Positions 29,515 to 38,650 are shown, counted from the stretch's first letter. The stretch: 64,000 nt of DNA from Lishizhenia tianjinensis (GCA_943330745.2 CALQIX020000012.1:1-64000); one strand, 5' to 3'. The notes: generated by a model not told the origin, from the sequence alone. Numbers and translations: made by a program.

Positions 29515-30324
29515 ATGAGAGGCAATCTATTTTTAGTGTTAGTGTGTATTTTGCTTGTTGGATGTTCCGATTACCAGAAAATTGTAAAGTCAGACGATTA
29601 TCAAGAAAAGTTTAAAACAGCCAATGAGTTATTTGATGATGCAAAATATAATAAGGCAATCGTTTTGTTTGAGCAGATTTATCAAAATTCTCCTAAAACA
29701 GATCAAGGTCAGGTTTCATACTATCGCTTGGCAAAATCGTATTTTAATCTCAAAGATTTTTACATGGCAGGATACTATTTTAACTCATTTATTCAGCGAT
29801 ATCCATACAGTGATAAAGTAGAAGAAAGTTTGTTTATGGTTGCAATGTGCAGTGTTAAAAATTCTCCTGAATTTCATTTGGACCAAGATGAAACGAATGT
29901 TGCTATAAATAATATTCAACAATTTGTTAATGAATACCCTAATTCTTTGCTAATTGATAGCTGTAATCGCATTATAGATAATTTGCGATTAAAAATTGAA
30001 ATAAAAGAATTTGAAACCGTAAAATTATATAGCAAAACGGAATCATTCAAGGCTGCAGTAACGGCATCTCAGCTTTTCTTGGAAAATTATCCGCGCTCCA
30101 AATTTACCGAACAAGCATGGGCCATGTTGATAAAAAATTCATATTTCTTAGCAAAAAATAGTATTTCTAATAAAAAAAGCGAACGATTTGAACAAACTAT
30201 AGAAAGATATCGTAACTTTGCGTCCCTCTTTCCTGATTCAGATTTTGTTAAATCATTGATTTATGTTGAGGTTGAATCGGAAAAAGAATTAAATGTATTA
30301 ACTAAAAGAAAGTCAGAGCAATGA
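29515..30324 (+). CDS. bamD: Outer membrane assembly lipoprotein BamD
   Basis: BamD is the essential lipoprotein partner of BamA in outer-membrane barrel insertion. The 269-residue product has lipoprotein signal LVLVCILLVGC (Cys 17) then SDYQKIVKSDD, the usual Bacteroidota start. TPR-like helices follow: KYNKAIVLFEQIYQ, VSYYRLAKSYFNLKDFYMAGYYF and FIQRYPYSDKVEESLFMVA. It overlaps the omega-like subunit gene by 4 bp, the conserved Bacteroidota order bamD, omega, coaBC, porD, recN. Confidence 0.95.
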   Translation: MRGNLFLVLVCILLVGCSDYQKIVKSDDYQEKFKTANELFDDAKYNKAIVLFEQIYQNSPKTDQGQVSYYRLAKSYFNLKDFYMAGYYFNSFIQRYPYSDKVEESLFMVAMCSVKNSPEFHLDQDETNVAINNIQQFVNEYPNSLLIDSCNRIIDNLRLKIEIKEFETVKLYSKTESFKAAVTASQLFLENYPRSKFTEQAWAMLIKNSYFLAKNSISNKKSERFEQTIERYRNFASLFPDSDFVKSLIYVEVESEKELNVLTKRKSEQ

Positions 30325-30644
30325 ATTTCAAAAACATAACTGCGGAGAAATCAACTGTAACAAGAGATACTATTCGTATTGAAGAAAAAACAGGAAATAT
30401 CTATCAGTCAATTGTAGCTATATCCAAAAGAGCGAATCAAATTAGCGCAACGTTGAAAGAAGAATTAACTCAAAAACTTCAAGAATTTAATACATCAACA
30501 GACAATTTAGAGGAAATTTTTGAAAATCGTGAGCAAATTGAAATTTCTCGTCATTACGAGAAAATGGCGAAACCAACAGCAATCGCTACTCAAGAATTAT
30601 TGGAAGATAAACTCTTTATCAGAAACCCAGAGTCAGAAAAATAA
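30321..30644 (+). CDS. RNA polymerase omega-like subunit (RpoZ/Rpb6 family)
   Basis: The 107-residue protein carries the omega core: NIYQSIVAISKRANQISATL at about residues 30-49, matching the helix that clamps beta' in omega, and a C-terminal EKMAKPTAIATQELLEDKL. Bacteroidota omega is longer and divergent from the E. coli protein, and this gene position between bamD and coaBC is where it is normally found. It helps assemble and stabilise RNA polymerase. It overlaps bamD by 4 bp and touches coaBC. Confidence 0.88.
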   Translation: MNFKNITAEKSTVTRDTIRIEEKTGNIYQSIVAISKRANQISATLKEELTQKLQEFNTSTDNLEEIFENREQIEISRHYEKMAKPTAIATQELLEDKLFIRNPESEK

Positions 30645-31846
30645 TGCGTTCTAAACGCGTATTGATTGGTATTACTGCAGGCATTGCCGCGTACAAAATA
30701 CCTTTATTAGTTCGCTCATTTAAAAAACAAGGAATCGAGGTGCGTTGCATTATGACACCTGATGCTAAAGAGTTTATTAGTCCCTTGGTTTTGTCTTCAC
30801 TATCAGGAAATCCAGTTTTTTCAGATCTTATTTCAGATGATAAAACATGGAACAATCACGTTTCAATGGCTGAATGGGCAGATTGTTTCCTTATTGCACC
30901 GTTGACCGCAAATACATTGGCGAAAATGGCAAATGGAATTTGTGATAACCTTTTACTTTCGGTTTATTTTTCCATGAAAGGAACCACAATTGTTGCTCCA
31001 GCAATGGATTTAGATATGTATCAACATCCAACAGTATTTCGAAATTTACAATTGATTCAAAATGATGGAGTACTCGTTATTCCGGCAGAATTTGGAGAAT
31101 TGGCGAGTGGACTCGTAGGCCCTGGTCGAATGGCTGAACCTGAAAAGATTTTTAATGATGTTAATGAATTGCTTTTTTCTGAATCTAATAATTATTTTGC
31201 AGGAAAACAAGTTTTAATAACTGCTGGACCAACCTATGAATCTTTAGATCCAGTTCGTTTTATAGGAAATCACTCGAGCGGAAAAATGGGGTTCGCATTG
31301 GCGGAAGTGTTTCTGAAAAGGGGAGCTCTGGTAAAATTGATTACTGGACCAACTAACCTAACATTGGCGTATAAGAATCTTGATTTGATTCATGTTGTCT
31401 CAGCAGATGATATGTTTAACGAGGTTAAAAATTATTGGAGGGAACAAGATTTTGGCGTTTTTTCTGCTGCTGTAGCTGATTATCGACCGAAGCATTTGTC
31501 TTTGGATAAAATAAAAAAGAAATCCAATGAATTGTCACTGGAATTAATCAAGAATCCAGATATTTTGAAATGGGCGGGAGAAGTAAAAACGGATGCTCAA
31601 TTCTTGGTTGGTTTTGCGCTAGAGACTTCAAATGAATTGGAAAATGCTTCCTTGAAATTGGAAAATAAAAATTTGGATTGCATTGTTTTAAATTCTTTGC
31701 AAGATAAGGGAGCTGGGTTTGCTTCGGATACAAATAAAGTAACTATCTTAGATAAAAGAAAAAACAAAACGGAATTTTCTCTAAAGTCAAAGTACGAAAT
31801 TGCCGAAGAAATCGTTTTGCATATAGAAGAAATGATTAGCCAATGA
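30644..31846 (+). CDS. coaBC: Bifunctional CoA biosynthesis protein CoaBC
   Basis: It joins cysteine to 4'-phosphopantothenate (CoaB) and decarboxylates the product (CoaC) in coenzyme A synthesis. The 400-residue protein has the FMN-binding CoaC half first (LIGITAGIAAYKIP, WADCFLIAPLTANTLAKMANG, VAPAMDLDMY). The CoaB half begins near residue 187 (VLITAGPTYESLDPVRFIGN, HSSGKMG) with KKKSNELSLELIKNPDIL in the active site. Start and stop overlap neighbours by 1-4 bp, so translational coupling is likely. Confidence 0.97.
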   Translation: MRSKRVLIGITAGIAAYKIPLLVRSFKKQGIEVRCIMTPDAKEFISPLVLSSLSGNPVFSDLISDDKTWNNHVSMAEWADCFLIAPLTANTLAKMANGICDNLLLSVYFSMKGTTIVAPAMDLDMYQHPTVFRNLQLIQNDGVLVIPAEFGELASGLVGPGRMAEPEKIFNDVNELLFSESNNYFAGKQVLITAGPTYESLDPVRFIGNHSSGKMGFALAEVFLKRGALVKLITGPTNLTLAYKNLDLIHVVSADDMFNEVKNYWREQDFGVFSAAVADYRPKHLSLDKIKKKSNELSLELIKNPDILKWAGEVKTDAQFLVGFALETSNELENASLKLENKNLDCIVLNSLQDKGAGFASDTNKVTILDKRKNKTEFSLKSKYEIAEEIVLHIEEMISQ

Positions 31847-32751
31847 AAAAGAAACTTATCCTCGTATTTATCGCGTATTTTGTAATTACGCATTTTCATG
31901 CACAGGAATTAAATTGTCAAGTAACGATTGTCGCTGATGCCAAGCTAGAATTAACAACTGTTGATCAAGACATTATTGCACAATTAAAACAGACCATAAC
32001 GGATATGATGAATAATACGCAATGGACAAAAGATAAGTTTAAGGTAGAGGAACGAATCAATTGTGTACTTCAATTGCAAATTAAGGAAAAACCCTCAACT
32101 GGTTCTTATTCTGGATCATTACAAGTTCAATCAACTCGTCCAGCTTTCAATTCAACCTACAACACAACATTGTTGAATTTCTTGGATGAAAATATCACAT
32201 TTAGTTTTTCGCGAAATGCCTTATTGGTTTATGCGCCAAATCAATTTAGAGATAACTTGACTTCAATTCTCGCATTTTATGCTTACTACATTATTGGAAT
32301 GGACTATGATTCTTTTTCTTTGAAGGGAGGATCAGCTTATTTCAATGAAGCTCAGCAAATTGTTTCCTTAGCTCAAAGTTCAGGTGCTTCCGGATGGAAA
32401 TCCAATGAAACCAATAAAAAAAATCGATTTTGGTTGGTTGACAATGTACTACATCAATTGTTCGAACCTTTGCGCGAATGTAATTTTCTCTATCATCGTA
32501 AAGGAGTAGATAAGTTGTACGAAGATAAAGTTGCAGCACGAAAACAAATGTTTGATGCATTAGCTAAATTGAATACCGTGACACAATCACGTCCAAATGC
32601 GATTAACTTAATTAATTTTGTTCAAGCCAAACGCATAGAAATTAAGGAGCTTGCATCAGATTCAGAACAAAAAGATAAAACGGATATCGTGAATTTGATG
32701 AAAAAAATTGATCCTTCAAATGCATCCAAGTACGAGGAAATATTACAATAA
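31843..32751 (+). CDS. porD: Type IX secretion protein PorD (DUF4835)
   Basis: The 302-residue protein has a signal peptide (LILVFIAYFVITHFHAQ) and the DUF4835 pattern: ELNCQVTIVADAKL just after cleavage, NNTQWTKDKFKVEERI, FLDENITFSFSRN, SILAFYAYYIIGMDYDSFS and RCNFLYHRKG-like text near 210. DUF4835 is annotated as PorD, a periplasmic T9SS accessory protein needed for cargo secretion in Porphyromonas. Its presence agrees with the T9SS cargo elsewhere in the window. It overlaps coaBC by 4 bp and recN by 1 bp. Confidence 0.85.
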   Translation: MKKKLILVFIAYFVITHFHAQELNCQVTIVADAKLELTTVDQDIIAQLKQTITDMMNNTQWTKDKFKVEERINCVLQLQIKEKPSTGSYSGSLQVQSTRPAFNSTYNTTLLNFLDENITFSFSRNALLVYAPNQFRDNLTSILAFYAYYIIGMDYDSFSLKGGSAYFNEAQQIVSLAQSSGASGWKSNETNKKNRFWLVDNVLHQLFEPLRECNFLYHRKGVDKLYEDKVAARKQMFDALAKLNTVTQSRPNAINLINFVQAKRIEIKELASDSEQKDKTDIVNLMKKIDPSNASKYEEILQ

Positions 32752-34400
32752 TGTTAGCATTTCTGAGGATTTCTAATTTTGCCTTAATTGATTATATTGA
32801 GCTTGAGTTCAAAAATGGGTTTACCGTTATAACAGGTGAGACGGGTTCTGGAAAATCAATTTTATTAGGCGCTTTGGATTTGATTTTAGGGGAACGTGCT
32901 GATTTTTCAGTAATTGGGCCTGATAGCTCCAAATGCTATGTGGAGGCTGAATTTCAATTAGCGGATACGTTCCTATCATTTTTTGAAGAAAATGACATTG
33001 ATTTTAATTTATCTACCATAATTCGAAGGGAGATTAATACTCAAGGGAAATCGCGCGCTTTTATAAACGATACTCCCGTTTCTTTGCAGGTGTTGCGAGG
33101 TCTTACATCTCAACTTGTTAATATTCATTCTCAATACAACACACTTGAACTCAAAGACAAAAGTTATCAATTGGATATGCTCGATTGTTTGGCTGATATA
33201 GAGTGTGATAAAACAACGTATTTAGGACTATTCAACCAATGGAAAAGTAAGCAGCAACTGCTACTAGTTCAGCAGGAAACGTACGAAGAAAGACTAAAAT
33301 GGCTTGATTATAACCAATTTCAATTGAATGAATTAGCGGAACTAAATTTAGAGCAACTTGATTTTAGTCAAATTGAAAATGAGTTACATACCTTGGAAAA
33401 CAGTGAATCATTAAAGTCTAATTTTTATCATTTAGCCCAAACTATTCAGGCTGAATCAGGTATTTATTCCAATTTAATTTCATTAAAATCTGTATTGGAT
33501 AAAAACAATGTCAGCAATGCAAACTTAAATGCATTAAAAGATCGATTAGCCAGTATTGTTCTTGAATTGAAGGATATTGGCGAAGAAGCTGAAAATTTTG
33601 CAGATAATTTGGAAATGAATCCAGATAAAATTATACAGCTTACAGGGCAATTAGATGCGTTTAACAGATTGTTATCAAAACATCAGAAGCAGTCACAAGA
33701 AGAATTGAAGATTTTGATGAATGAATTAAGTAATTCGGTGGATGATACAGATTTGATGCGCGAAGAATTGGAGCAACTAAATCGAGAGGTCGAACAAGAG
33801 TACGACGAACTAATTATTCGGGCTGGTATTCTTCACAATAATCGATTAAATGCAGTTGGACCTATTTCTAACGCGATTCAAGCAATATTGACTGACTTAA
33901 AAATGCCTGACACATTGTTGTTATTTCAATTGACTCAATCAGAAAATCTGACTGTATCAGGTAATACTGAAATACAATTGTTATTTTCTGCAAATAAGGG
34001 AATTACTCCCATTTCAATTGAAAAAGCGGCAAGCGGTGGTGAATTATCTCGGGTAATGTTGGCTTTGCAAAAATTGATATCAGAGAAGCGTCAGCTACCG
34101 ACAATTTTATTTGATGAAATAGACACCGGGGTTTCTGGAGAAGTGGCACATAAAATTGCCTCTTTGCTCGGTTCAATGAGTAATGAAGCACAGTTATTTG
34201 CTATTACACACCTGCCTCAAGTTGCAGCAAAGGCAAATCACAACGCGAAGGTTGAAAAAATGCAAAAGGGAGAACGAACTATTTCAAAAGTCGAATGGTT
34301 GGCTGGTGAGGAAAAAGTAACTGAAATTGCCCGATTAATGAGTGGTGAAATTATTACACCTGCAGCAATTGAAAATGCTAGAAATTTAATTTTGAACTAG
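32751..34400 (+). CDS. recN: DNA repair protein RecN
   Basis: RecN is an SMC-like ATPase acting in double-strand break repair. The 549-residue protein has Walker A GETGSGKS at about 27-34, a central coiled coil (about 150-370), signature ASGGELSRVMLAL at about 425-437 and Walker B ILFDEIDTGVSGE at about 449-461. H-loop ITHLPQVAA follows. The start overlaps the porD stop by 1 bp, and the GSCFA gene starts at the next base after its stop. Confidence 0.97.
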   Translation: MLAFLRISNFALIDYIELEFKNGFTVITGETGSGKSILLGALDLILGERADFSVIGPDSSKCYVEAEFQLADTFLSFFEENDIDFNLSTIIRREINTQGKSRAFINDTPVSLQVLRGLTSQLVNIHSQYNTLELKDKSYQLDMLDCLADIECDKTTYLGLFNQWKSKQQLLLVQQETYEERLKWLDYNQFQLNELAELNLEQLDFSQIENELHTLENSESLKSNFYHLAQTIQAESGIYSNLISLKSVLDKNNVSNANLNALKDRLASIVLELKDIGEEAENFADNLEMNPDKIIQLTGQLDAFNRLLSKHQKQSQEELKILMNELSNSVDDTDLMREELEQLNREVEQEYDELIIRAGILHNNRLNAVGPISNAIQAILTDLKMPDTLLLFQLTQSENLTVSGNTEIQLLFSANKGITPISIEKAASGGELSRVMLALQKLISEKRQLPTILFDEIDTGVSGEVAHKIASLLGSMSNEAQLFAITHLPQVAAKANHNAKVEKMQKGERTISKVEWLAGEEKVTEIARLMSGEIITPAAIENARNLILN

Positions 34401-35324
34401 GTGAACCAGTTTTTTTTACCTTTATTACTGTCACCGTCTAAGCATAAAATAAATCATTCTCATGCTCTCACATTTTTAGGTAGTTGTTTTTCAGATGAAA
34501 TTGGTTCGCAAGCGAAGTTGTCTGGATTCGATACTTTAGTTAATCCGTTTGGTACAATATTCAATCCAATTTCATTGGCTCAGCAGGTACTAAATGCGAT
34601 CAATACATCAAACGACATAGCAGTTTTGGAAAGGGATAATAATTTTTATTCCTGGGAAGCATCGACCAAAATAGTTGGAGATTCACACGTGGAAATAACG
34701 GATTTAATTTTGGAGAAACGCGCACAATTACGCCATCATTTGTCCAAGTCAGGGTTTTTGGTCGTGACTTTTGGGACTGCTTTTGTCTATAAAATAGAGT
34801 CTACAATGGTTGTAGCAAACTGTCACAAAAAACCAGGAAATCTTTTTCAAAAAGAGTTAGCCAGACAAACTGAAATTGTGTCTTTGTGGAGATCAGTTCT
34901 TGGTATTTTAAACGAGTTTAATCCCAATTTAAGAATTTTATTTACTGTAAGTCCTGTAAGACATACCCGAGATGGGGTTGTCGAAAACACGAGAAGTAAA
35001 GCTCGATTAATTGAGGTTGTATCTGAATTGATTACTGAAAGAAATACAGGTTATTTCCCATCTTATGAAATTGTTTTGGATGAATTGCGCGACTATCGAT
35101 TTTTTAAGCAAGATAGAGTGCATCCAAATCAAGAAGCTATTGACTATGTTTGGATACGTTTTTCAGAAGTTTATTTTACCGATGAAACAAAATCCACAAT
35201 AAATCAAATTAGACAAATTAGGAAACGCTTTTCACATCAGTCTGAAACAGAAATAAAATTAGACGAAAATACCGAAAGGTTACTAAATGGATTTAAACAA
35301 AATTATCCATGGATTCTATGGTAA
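34401..35324 (+). CDS. GSCFA domain protein
   Basis: The 307-residue product matches the GSCFA family by LGSCFSDEIG at about residues 25-34 and NPFGTIFNPISLA at about 48-60. VSPVRHTRDG is near 184, and DRVHPN near 236 resembles the catalytic Asp-x-x-His end of SGNH/GDSL-like hydrolases. Substrate is unknown; acetyl or acyl ester hydrolysis is inferred. The start is a GTG immediately after the recN stop, with no spacer. It ends the tight bamD-recN run. Confidence 0.88.
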   Translation: MNQFFLPLLLSPSKHKINHSHALTFLGSCFSDEIGSQAKLSGFDTLVNPFGTIFNPISLAQQVLNAINTSNDIAVLERDNNFYSWEASTKIVGDSHVEITDLILEKRAQLRHHLSKSGFLVVTFGTAFVYKIESTMVVANCHKKPGNLFQKELARQTEIVSLWRSVLGILNEFNPNLRILFTVSPVRHTRDGVVENTRSKARLIEVVSELITERNTGYFPSYEIVLDELRDYRFFKQDRVHPNQEAIDYVWIRFSEVYFTDETKSTINQIRQIRKRFSHQSETEIKLDENTERLLNGFKQNYPWILW

Positions 35325-35342
35325 TGAAATGATTCAAAGTAT

Positions 35343-35350
35343 TATCTTTG
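35343..35350 (+). promoter_or_regulatory. Candidate -7 element for fbaA
   Basis: TATCTTTG fits TAnnTTTG exactly, 19 bp upstream of the fbaA ATG at 35369. No clear TTG lies at the -33 position. It would give fbaA-accD its own transcript apart from the recN-GSCFA genes. Confidence 0.45.
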
Positions 35351-35368
35351 TCTACAAAATAGATTCAT

Positions 35369-36436
35369 ATGTCAATCAATTCGGGAGTTGCAACGGGCGA
35401 TCAAGTTCAAGCCATTTTTCAACACGCAAAAAAACATGGGTATGCATTACCTGCGGTCAATGTTACTGGCTCAAGTACGGTAAATGCAGTAATGGAAACT
35501 GCCGCAAAGTTAAACTCACCTGTTATAATTCAATTTTCAAATGGAGGAGCATCATTTAACGCAGGAAAGGGGTTGTCTAATGCGAATGAGCAATCGGCTA
35601 TTTTAGGAGGGATTGCAGGTGCTCAACACATTCATGCTCTAGCGGAAGCGTATGGCGCTACTGTGATTTTACATACAGATCATTGTGCAAAGAATTTATT
35701 GCCTTGGATAGATGGTTTACTGGATGCGAGTGAAAAACACTTTGCCTTAACAGGGAAGTCATTATACAGTTCCCACATGATTGATTTATCAGAGGAACCT
35801 TTGGTTGACAATTTGGAAATATGTAAACATTATTTGGAGAGAATGTCTAAAATGGGGATGACTTTGGAAATAGAATTAGGGATTACTGGTGGTGAAGAAG
35901 ATGGAGTGGATAACTCAGATGTTGATTCTTCAAAACTCTATACTCAACCGGAAGAAGTTGCTTTTGCGTACGAGGAATTAATGAAGATTTCTCCTCGATT
36001 TACGATTGCCGCTGCATTTGGGAATGTTCATGGGGTTTATAAACCAGGTAATGTGAAACTGACTCCGGTGATTTTAAAAAATTCTCAAGATTTCGTACAA
36101 CAAAAGTTTAAAACGGAGAGTAATCCAGTAGATTTTGTTTTTCATGGTGGTTCCGGTTCAACATTAGAGGAAATACGAGAAGCTATTTCTTATGGAGTCA
36201 TAAAAATGAACATTGATACGGATTTGCAATTTGCATATACTGAGGGTACAAGGGATTATATTTCCACTAAAATTGATTATTTGCATACACAAATTGGTAA
36301 TCCAGAAGGCGATGATCAACCGAACAAGAAATTTTATGATCCGCGCAAATGGATTAGAGAATCAGAATTGACCTTTATTAAACGGTTAGAAAAAGCATTT
36401 TCTGATTTGAATAATGTGAATAGTTTAGCTAAATAA
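35369..36436 (+). CDS. fbaA: Class II fructose-bisphosphate aldolase
   Basis: It interconverts fructose-1,6-bisphosphate with glyceraldehyde-3-phosphate and dihydroxyacetone phosphate in glycolysis and gluconeogenesis. The 355-residue length matches class IIA. Motifs are YALPAVNVTGSSTVNAVMET near 24-43, LHTDHCAKNLLPWIDG near 107-122 (zinc His), ELGITGGEEDGVD, FGNVHGVYKPGNV and FHGGSGSTLEEI. The start MSINSGVATGDQV is the usual one. It is followed 22 bp later by accD. Confidence 0.98.
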   Translation: MSINSGVATGDQVQAIFQHAKKHGYALPAVNVTGSSTVNAVMETAAKLNSPVIIQFSNGGASFNAGKGLSNANEQSAILGGIAGAQHIHALAEAYGATVILHTDHCAKNLLPWIDGLLDASEKHFALTGKSLYSSHMIDLSEEPLVDNLEICKHYLERMSKMGMTLEIELGITGGEEDGVDNSDVDSSKLYTQPEEVAFAYEELMKISPRFTIAAAFGNVHGVYKPGNVKLTPVILKNSQDFVQQKFKTESNPVDFVFHGGSGSTLEEIREAISYGVIKMNIDTDLQFAYTEGTRDYISTKIDYLHTQIGNPEGDDQPNKKFYDPRKWIRESELTFIKRLEKAFSDLNNVNSLAK

Positions 36437-36458
36437 TTGCTGATTAAAATTAAAAATA

Positions 36459-37304
36459 ATGAGTTGGTTTAAACGAAATAAGGAGGGGATTACCACTTCG
36501 ACAAAAGAAAAAAAGGAAACACCAGAAGGGTTGTGGGTTAAATGCTCAAATTGTAAAACTCTTTTTACTTCAGATGACTTCGCTAGGAATAATTTTGTTT
36601 GTGATCGATGTTCCCATCATGAAAGAATTAGTGCGGGTGATTACTTCAATTTGATCTTTGATGAGAAAAAATTTAAAGAACTAGACCCAAAGTTAACTTC
36701 AGGCGATCCCTTAGAATTTGAGGACACTAAAAAATATGTAGATCGGGTTAGTTCAACTCAAAAAGCTACTGGATTAAAAGATGCTGTTCGTACTGCTCAT
36801 GGAAAATTGGATGGGCATGATTTTGTTGTTGCAGCGATGGATTTTGCTTTCATTGGTGGTTCAATGGGTGCCGTAATGGGAGAGAAAATTAGTCGAGCAA
36901 TAGATGAAGCGATTAAACACAACTGTCCGTTTATGATTATCTCAAAATCGGGGGGAGCACGAATGATGGAGGCTGGTTTTTCATTGATGCAAATGGCTAA
37001 AGTTTCTGGCAAATTAGGTCAATTGGCTGAAAAGAAATTGCCTTACATTTCTTATTTGACCGACCCAACAACTGGTGGAGTAACTGCTTCATTTGCCATG
37101 CTTGGAGATATCAATATTGCTGAACCAGGAGCCTTAATCGCATTTGCTGGACCAAGAGTGGTAAAAGAGACAATTGGTAGAGATTTACCAGATGGTTTCC
37201 AAACTTCTGAGTTTCTGTTAGAACATGGTTTTTTAGATTATATCATTGATCGTACGGAAATTCGTGAGAAATTGAGTTTGTCGCTTAAGTTATTTTCGAA
37301 ATAA
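36459..37304 (+). CDS. accD: Acetyl-CoA carboxylase carboxyltransferase subunit beta
   Basis: AccD with AccA moves the carboxyl group from biotin to acetyl-CoA to form malonyl-CoA. The 281-residue protein has the N-terminal zinc ribbon at about residues 29-51 (CSNCKTLF and FVCDRCSHH). The crotonase-like core contains [36 protein letters not shown] and [18 protein letters not shown]. It overlaps the next small gene by 1 bp (TAATG). Confidence 0.98.
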   Translation: MSWFKRNKEGITTSTKEKKETPEGLWVKCSNCKTLFTSDDFARNNFVCDRCSHHERISAGDYFNLIFDEKKFKELDPKLTSGDPLEFEDTKKYVDRVSSTQKATGLKDAVRTAHGKLDGHDFVVAAMDFAFIGGSMGAVMGEKISRAIDEAIKHNCPFMIISKSGGARMMEAGFSLMQMAKVSGKLGQLAEKKLPYISYLTDPTTGGVTASFAMLGDINIAEPGALIAFAGPRVVKETIGRDLPDGFQTSEFLLEHGFLDYIIDRTEIREKLSLSLKLFSK

Positions 37305-37558
37305 TGAAATTCAGAAAAGAAAATTGGGAATCAATACGCAAAAAAGGGTTCCTTAATTTTTTCTTGGTGAGAGGACTATTATTCTTTGGTTTACCATTCA
37401 CATCAGTTCAGTTTTTTTTGAAATGGCAAGATGGCAATAAGATAAATTTCATTGCTCTTATTCTTTCAGGCATAATTGCCGGATTAATATACAGCGGATC
37501 AATGTGGTATTTCGCTGAAAGAAAATTTAAAAAAGAAAATCCTAAAAATGAGACTTAA
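37304..37558 (+). CDS. Small membrane protein of unknown function
   Basis: The 84-residue product starts inside the accD stop (TAATG), which supports it being translated. It has two hydrophobic segments (FFLVRGLLFFGLPFTSVQFF and FIALILSGIIAGLIYSGSMW) and a basic C-terminus (ERKFKKENPK). No family is recognised. Its 3' end overlaps the convergent trxA gene by 17 bp. Confidence 0.7.
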   Translation: MKFRKENWESIRKKGFLNFFLVRGLLFFGLPFTSVQFFLKWQDGNKINFIALILSGIIAGLIYSGSMWYFAERKFKKENPKNET

Positions 37559-37838
37559 TTTTTCCTTCTAAAACGGATAAAGGAAAAGCACCACTTTCTC
37601 GCCAGATTTTCTCGCCAGACTTAAAAAGAATAAAGGTTGGAACTCCTTGTACTCTGTATTGCGCTGCTATCGCTTTGTTTTTATCTACGTCAATCTTTAA
37701 AATTCTAATTTTTTCTCCGGACCTCTCTTTTAATTTATCTAAAATTGGATGCATCGTTTTACATGGTCCACACCATGTTGCGTAAAAATCAACTAGGGTT
37801 GGAGTATTGGATTGGATTATTTGATTAAAATTACTCAT
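37542..37838 (-). CDS. trxA: Thioredoxin
   Basis: This is a 98-residue single-domain thioredoxin, a cytoplasmic disulfide reductase. The active site WCGPCK is at residues 22-27 inside TLVDFYATWCGPCKTMHPIL. The cis-proline loop is VQGVPTFILFKSGEK. It could supply electrons to the thioredoxin-dependent-type ArsC encoded about 7 kb away, but that is inference. It is convergent with the small membrane gene and divergent from the SDR/photolyase genes. Confidence 0.96.
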   Translation of the reverse strand: MSNFNQIIQSNTPTLVDFYATWCGPCKTMHPILDKLKERSGEKIRILKIDVDKNKAIAAQYRVQGVPTFILFKSGEKIWRESGAFPLSVLEGKIKSHF

Positions 37839-37882
37839 GATACGAAGTTAAGATTTTCTATATTTTTACTTTGTAACCAATG

Positions 37883-37919
37883 ATACAATAGTTGTATTTT
37901 TTTATCCTGTTTACTTTTT
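37883..37919 (+). promoter_or_regulatory. Inverted repeat and candidate promoter before the photolyase cassette
   Basis: ATACAA (37883-37888) and TTGTAT (37892-37897) form a perfect inverted repeat around TAG. The TTG in the right half is followed after 17 bases by TACTTTTT (37912-37919), a near match to TAnnTTTG. A regulator bound to the repeat would block such a promoter. The spacing is short and other candidates exist (TATTCTTG at 37949-37956), so this is tentative. Confidence 0.35.
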
Positions 37920-37975
37920 TTTGTTTTCTTTTACCGAATAGCAAACATTATTCTTGCTAGGCTTGTTTTGAGAGA

Positions 37976-38650
37976 ATGAAAACATTCCTATTTATTGGAG
38001 CCAATTCTGACATGGCTATTGAAGCTCGGAAATTATTGGAAACGCAAGGTGACAAAGTCATTTCAATTTCCCGTTCAGAAAATACTTATTTCCCGGATTT
38101 TATTGAAGGAAATCCAGTTTTAAATGAATTACCTGAAATCGAATCTACGTTTAATGGTTTGGTTTATTTCCCGGGAAGTATTACGCTAAAACCTTTTCGT
38201 TCGCTGAAGTCTACTGATTTCCAAACTGAATTCGAAATAAATGTATTAGGTGCTATAAACGCGTTACAAAAATATTCAAGTCGCATGAACGAAGGTGCAA
38301 GTGTAGTATTGTTTAGTACTGTGGCGGTTCAGGTGGGGATGCCTTTTCATAGTGCAGTTTCCATGGCTAAAGGAGCTGTTGAAGGATTAACGAGAGCCCT
38401 AGCGGCAGAATTTGCTCCAAAAATTAGAGTGAATTGTATCGCTCCTTCATTGACGCATACTAAAATGGCTGAAAAGTTCTTGAGCACTCCTGAAAAGATT
38501 GATGCGGTAGCACAACGACATCCTTTGAAGAAAGTGGGTTCCGTAGCCGTTTTAGCGAAGTCGATTGTTTATTTATTGAGTGATTCTTCTGCGTGGATGA
38601 CAGGACAAATACTGCATCTCGATGGTGGAATGTCTTCAGTGAAGGTATGA
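37976..38650 (+). CDS. SDR-family protein lacking the catalytic tyrosine
   Basis: The 224-residue protein has an SDR Rossmann fold: FLFIGANSDMAIEARKLL at the N-terminus (nucleotide-binding loop), LVYFPGSITLKPF (NAG-like region), INVLGAINALQKYSS, the Ser region VVLFSTVAVQVGMPF, and the C-terminal IRVNCIAPSLTHTKMAEKFL and LHLDGGMSSVKV. The classical YxxxK motif is altered: Lys is kept in VSMAKGAVEG but Val replaces Tyr. It may therefore bind NAD(P) without standard oxidoreductase activity, or use another residue. Its stop overlaps the DUF2256 gene by 4 bp, and it is the first gene of the photolyase cassette. Confidence 0.88.
   Translation: MKTFLFIGANSDMAIEARKLLETQGDKVISISRSENTYFPDFIEGNPVLNELPEIESTFNGLVYFPGSITLKPFRSLKSTDFQTEFEINVLGAINALQKYSSRMNEGASVVLFSTVAVQVGMPFHSAVSMAKGAVEGLTRALAAEFAPKIRVNCIAPSLTHTKMAEKFLSTPEKIDAVAQRHPLKKVGSVAVLAKSIVYLLSDSSAWMTGQILHLDGGMSSVKV

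Noticed and set aside
35287-35559. 90-codon plus-strand ORF overlapping the start of fbaA
   Set aside because: It runs out of frame through the well-conserved fbaA N-terminus and has no recognisable content.
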